Shown piece after piece: positions 60,401 to 64,000 of a DNA stretch of 64,000 nt. The notes below the pieces were generated by a model. The model was not told the DNA's origin and searched no databases. It saw nothing but the letters and a program-made list of their open reading frames with translations. Each line of letters opens with the position of its first letter. Within the stretch, counting starts at the first letter, position 1. The DNA comes from Symsagittifera roscoffensis. Taxonomy: Eukaryota; Xenacoelomorpha; Acoela; Convolutidae. The position numbers and the translations under genes are program-made. The stretch covers positions 39,818,759 to 39,882,758 of the forward strand of contig NC_087063.1 of assembly GCF_963678635.1 (NCBI RefSeq). Direction: 5' to 3'.

Positions 60401-62978
60401 TACAATTTGTTTTTAAACAGAGATTCTGGGTTTTAAATAGTAAAAATCACATTTATTGACTATCAAGTAAAAACTTTTTCTCTTATACTGATTTTTGGAG
60501 ATTTAACTCTTCTTAAACTTTGTTGGGCTATGTAGGAGGCTTCTTGTGACATAATTTTCTCATCAATTAATAAAATAATTTCAGTGTAATTCTTGATTAA
60601 TTGAAAAAAGGCAAAATGACCCATTTTTGGGGTAAAATTATGGTTGAGAATTTCGGCGAAAAAATTGCACCATATTAATTTCCCAATTTGAGAAAAACGC
60701 GTTTGAAAATTCAAGTTTTGTTCGTTTTGTCCGGATAATTTAAATCAGCACTGTACAGTGTTGATTTTCTCTAAATTATCCGTACAAAACGATTAAAACT
60801 TGAAACTTTAAACGAGCTTGTCTCACATTGGTCAGACTTTAGACAAAAAGTGCTCAAGAAAAAAACTAGCTTAGAATTTCAGCATTCAGCAAAATAAAAA
60901 TGGTGTAATTTGTTTTGCGAAATTGGGTTGCAAAATTTAACCCTTCAAACGACCATTTTCGGATTATTTAGTCAATTAAAATTACACCAAAACTATTGGT
61001 TCAATTGCTGGCAAAAATTTATCAAAGTGAGGCTCTTATATAGCTTAACAAAATGCAAGAAAACTATAATCGTCTGTTTTGTATAATTAAATTTATTTTA
61101 GTTTGATAGCCAAGAAATGTCCATTTTACTATAGAGCACCAATTGTTTATTTCAAAACAAAATTTAAATATCAAGCCACAATTTTTGGAGATCATACCCT
61201 TCTGTTGTTTTGTTAGGCTATGTAAGAAGTCTTTTTGTGGTTAAATTTTGGAACCAAATTTCGCAAAATTACACAATATTAATTCTGCCGAAATTCTCAG
61301 CAAGTTTTGTCTTCATCATTTTTTTGTCTGAAGTCAATCCAACTTCAGAAAAACGTCTTTTAAATATCAATTTTTATTCGTTTTGTCCGGATAATTTAGA
61401 TCGCGTTTATTGTCTCAAACTGGCAATCTTTTAACCCCCATTCAATAACTTAACAAAATAACACCGCCCGCAGGTTAAAAAAAATCTTTTTAGTTTTCAG
61501 CTCAGGAAAACAATATTTTTCGATTGATCAAAAAAAATTCCACCCATAAATTCCGTCAAAAGTTGCTTCGACAAAATTCCTTCAAAAAATGTCTTCTGTT
61601 TTTCAACCAACACCGACTGACTAATTTTTGATTGACACAAACGAATCCGAAAAACGTCGTTTTTGTGGCTAAATTTTGGAACCAAATTTCACAAAATTAC
61701 ACGATATTAGTTGTGCTAAAATTTTAAGCACCCATAAATTCCGTCAAAAGTTGTTTCGACAAAATTTCGTCAAAATCGTCTTTTTATTTGGTTGAGGTTG
61801 ATAAAGTTCACTTGGTCAATTTTTTTTTGGGGGGGGATGGAATGTTCACTTAGGCAAACTTTTTTCAGCTGAAAACTCTGATTGAACAGTCCACTTTTGC
61901 GTCTTCCATTTAGCAAATGAATATAAATTGAACTCGAAAAAAATCAAAGTCACAACTCGAGAAATCTTCTAATTAAAAAAAAACGGAAATTATCACTTCG
62001 TTCGTTTACACCGAAGACTTTGATTGAGCCTTTTCTTTTAACACTTCGCGATCATGGGAAAAGCAGAAATGTAAATCGATCCCCAACAAACCCAAACTTG
62101 GACCATATTTACCTCCTATCAACTCCTGCTGTTTTCTCTTTTGTTCAGCCAGTTTAGCCTCATGTTCCGCGGCTGATATTTCTTCTTCGCTCTTTGTTGA
62201 TGACGCCAAGCTTTCCTTACTTTTCATAACTGAAACAATCATTACTTGCGAATGAAAAAATAGCTCAAGTACCGCATAGAAATTGCTCCAGATTGATCTT
62301 CGGGTCGCATACAATATACCATTTTTAATGAACAGGAACCAAAAATGATTAAATATATTTGCATTTGACTAGATTTGATTGATGATGGAAAATTTCATGA
62401 AATCTGATACGATATATAGCTGTTTAATGAGCTGTTACGGTTTGTACAACAAAGTCATTAAAACCAGTAATAGCCTAACCTTGTCTTGTATCTACACACC
62501 CCTTTCCTGCAAATTCCTCCAATTCGGCCAACAAGTCTTGTTTCAGATGAGGTGGAGCATTAATAATCTGTTTCAGTCTAAACTGAACCTGAGCAAAGTG
62601 TGATGTGAGGTTCAACAAGCTTGAATTCAAATCTTCTTGCTTTTCTTCGAGTACTTTCAGACGTCCTAGTTTCACTTCTACTGTTTCATTTGTACCCGCT
62701 TCTGAAGCGCCAGGGATCGAGTCAACCATACTCACTGATTCCTCGGCAGGTGCACCGATGGGTGCTAGTCTTGGCCCGAAACGGGAAGGAATATTGCACG
62801 AGCTGGCGCCTCCGACAGATGCTGAGTCATCTAAGTCGCTTTCCGCTTCGGAGATTGACGAGTGACTGCTGCCGAGACCTACTTGGGAGTGACTCCTTGA
62901 AAAATTATTTTCTTCCGGCTGCGACTGGGCAAACGGGTCAAAATTGGGGCGATTTAGGCTCATTTGAGGGACAGCCAT
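57436..62978 (-). CDS. RUNDC1: RUN domain-containing protein 1 (RUNDC1) orthologue
   Basis: Six exons: 62978-62480, 62229-62113, 59664-59469, 59104-58885, 58586-58315 and 58168-57436. They give about 678 residues, against about 613 in human RUNDC1. Landmarks shared with the vertebrate protein, in order: a P-I-G-A stretch near residue 75; L-x-S-H-F-A-Q-V-Q-F-R-L (exon 1); Q-E-L-E-T-F-A-Y-E and L-P-Q-S-V-L-V-E-K-Q-K (exon 3); I-I-N-P-A-K-A-K-E-D and D-L-E-R-F-I-D-F (exon 4, coiled-coil); a carboxy-terminal RUN domain; and the final N-I-K-D-A-F before TGA. RUN domains bind small GTPases of the Rab and Rap groups. RUNDC1 itself has been linked to the p53 pathway and to autophagosome-lysosome fusion. 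The exon 4/5 junction is ambiguous: a strong donor after 58885 fits the acceptor at 58587, while the better-looking acceptor at 58595 would need a weaker donor. The start is the first ATG with a conserved frame. Confidence 0.93.
60116..60753. mobile_element. Foldback MITE, Tc1/mariner-like ends, in RUNDC1 intron 2
   Basis: Starts CAGTGCTGATTTAA, ends TTAAATCAGCACTG, and is flanked by TA on both sides (60114-60115, 60754-60755). Arms of about 265 bp are nearly identical in inverse and separated by a loop of about 110 bp. A TA target and CAGTG terminus are usual for Tc1/mariner-related non-autonomous elements. Open frames on both strands mirror each other and are not genes. Confidence 0.8.
60756..61405. 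mobile_element. Second, older copy of the TA-flanked foldback MITE
   Basis: It begins CAGTGTTGATTTTCTC directly after the TA that ends the first copy, and finishes near TTTTGTCCGGATAATTTAGATC. The internal words TGTTAGGCTATGTAAGAAG and CCGAAATTCTCAGCAA align with the first copy, but many changes have built up. Confidence 0.65.
61406..61870. other. RUNDC1 intron 2 segment with a copied exon fragment
   Basis: 61593-61619 is identical over 27 nt to 59573-59599 in RUNDC1 exon 3 (residues Q-S-V-L-V-E-K-Q-K on the minus strand). It lies between partly duplicated MITE A-like words (CCGTCAAAAGTTG at 61551 and 61740). The rest of the segment is AT-rich with a G run near 61830. Confidence 0.6.
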
Positions 62979-62989
62979 GCATTAAGTAG

Positions 62990-63780
62990 ACTGTTTGACA
63001 ACTGTATTGCAAAAAACTGAAGCCAACGATGAAACTTTCAAACAAGCGTATGGCTAAACTAAACAATTAGCAAGTCAATGCCCATTGTATAAACTGAAAA
63101 GGAACGCGAAATGTTGGACTGAATAAAATACGAATTTCAGCTGACTTAATCATTTTTTCATTTAGCACTAGATCGGAAATAATGAGAAAACAATTTATCT
63201 TCATCATTGAAGTAGCTTTAGTGGACCATTTTGTTCGAATTGAAACACAGCAATAAGTTGAAATATACAGGAAATGATTTTAAATTATCGCACCGATGAC
63301 GTCAAACAAAGATGGAATAAATGAACAGACTTTTGACGTCAAGAATTCGAACCCAACTGATTGAGTTTACAATTTCCAATTACAAACACACTCCTGAAAG
63401 GAAACTCTCTAACGGAAGGTCTAATTTTATCCAAGCATAATAGAACCGAGCAAGAAATTTGTTCCGCAATTAACTAGGTGACATATTTCCAAGACTGAAC
63501 CTAAAACAGTCAGCTTCTAAATCCCAGACTGATCCTCAACAGTTGGCACGCGCCAACAACTTCCCAACAATTCTGCGTCCCCGGTATTATTGGGCAGCCA
63601 TACAAGATAAAAATTTTAGATTTATGGGGAACCTATACATGAACTTATTTGATAAGAACAAAATAAGGGAATTGCGACTTGGCAATTTCGACAAATTTGA
63701 AGGCGTCTAATTGGGACACCTTGGCGGCACGGTGAGGGATTTGTTAGTTCAAAACTTTTGGGAAAAAGATTACTTAACAC
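62990..63780. other. Upstream flank of RUNDC1, no gene seen
   Basis: AT-rich single-copy sequence. GTTGGCACGCGCCAAC (about 63541-63556) is a short hairpin. No clear core promoter could be identified. Confidence 0.3.
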
Positions 63781-63880
63781 ATAGGCGCAGCGGAGCTTCG
63801 CACCACTTGTGATACCATAAAAACATTATATAGCAAGCTAGCGGGCAGAAATTGAGACCACTAGAAAATTTTAAGGTCGA
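63781..63880. repeat. Dispersed repeat, second copy
   Basis: GGCGCAGCGGAGCTTCGCACCACTTGTGATACC, then GCAAGCTAGCGGGCAG and GACCACTAG, matching 31420-31600 in order. Confidence 0.5.
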
Positions 63881-63966
63881 AAAACGAATACTTCATATGT
63901 TTGACTCATTTTGAAGACAACCTCGAAAAACACAACCTCAGATGTTGATATAAACATTCAAACATT

Positions 63967-64000
63967 TGGCAAACTAGTCAAAATTGGGGTGATTTAGGCT
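63967..64000 (-). pseudogene. Partial copy of RUNDC1 exon 1 running off the right edge
   Basis: The last 34 nt match 62932-62965 in RUNDC1 exon 1 with three differences. The matching piece corresponds to residues near the amino end, around N-R-P-N-F-D-P-F. The copy continues toward the start-codon side beyond the window, so its full extent is unknown. Confidence 0.5.

Noticed and set aside
60163-60714. Two mirror-image frames of 98 and 83 codons
   Set aside because: They are the two arms of a foldback MITE.

Overview
The window is animal nuclear DNA: AT-rich, dense in repeats, with spliced genes using GT-AG introns and the standard code. It holds three recognisable host genes. One is a four-repeat annexin (+ strand, 14115-21419, 8 exons, 326 residues). 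One is a Cys-loop ligand-gated channel subunit of the nicotinic acetylcholine receptor type (- strand, 36351-37976, 2 exons, 452 residues). The third is an orthologue of RUNDC1 (- strand, 57436-62978, 6 exons, about 678 residues). A nicotinic receptor plus RUNDC1 points to a bilaterian. The phylum cannot be read from this sequence alone. The three genes share no obvious pathway and are simply neighbours.

Layout. 0-0.2 kb: a decayed FLYWCH zinc-finger fragment runs off the left edge. 0.6-9.5 kb: MITE-like repeats, a 1.6-kb unit present twice, and a minisatellite that flips orientation head to head. 9.5-13.0 kb: an intact hAT-type MITE with an 8-bp target duplication, a large foldback element and a 282-bp tandem array. 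13.6-21.8 kb: the annexin gene; its 4.9-kb third intron carries nested MITEs and an unidentified open frame. 21.8-36.3 kb: gene-free, with LTR-like fossils (24.6-27.6 kb), a 460-480-bp tandem array (31.7-33.8 kb), a TC microsatellite and more MITE copies. 36.3-38.0 kb: the receptor subunit.

38-57 kb: further hAT MITEs, a 210-bp near-perfect palindrome inside a segmental duplication, a degenerate minisatellite with an inverted block (42.8-44.0 kb), a GC-rich retroelement-like fossil (44.8-46.3 kb), an LTR-flanked fossil on the - strand (48.4-52.4 kb) and the 3' end of a LINE (56.1-57.0 kb). 57.4-63.0 kb: RUNDC1, whose second intron contains two back-to-back foldback elements flanked by TA and a 27-nt exact copy of its own third exon. 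The right edge begins a second copy of a piece of RUNDC1 exon 1.

No prokaryotic features (operons, CRISPR arrays, Shine-Dalgarno sites) and no confident tRNA or rRNA genes were found. The most unusual observations are the scattered RUNDC1 coding fragments, the inverted minisatellite whose unit lengths keep many frames open, the large foldback structures, and a receptor subunit that lacks the vicinal cysteine pair.
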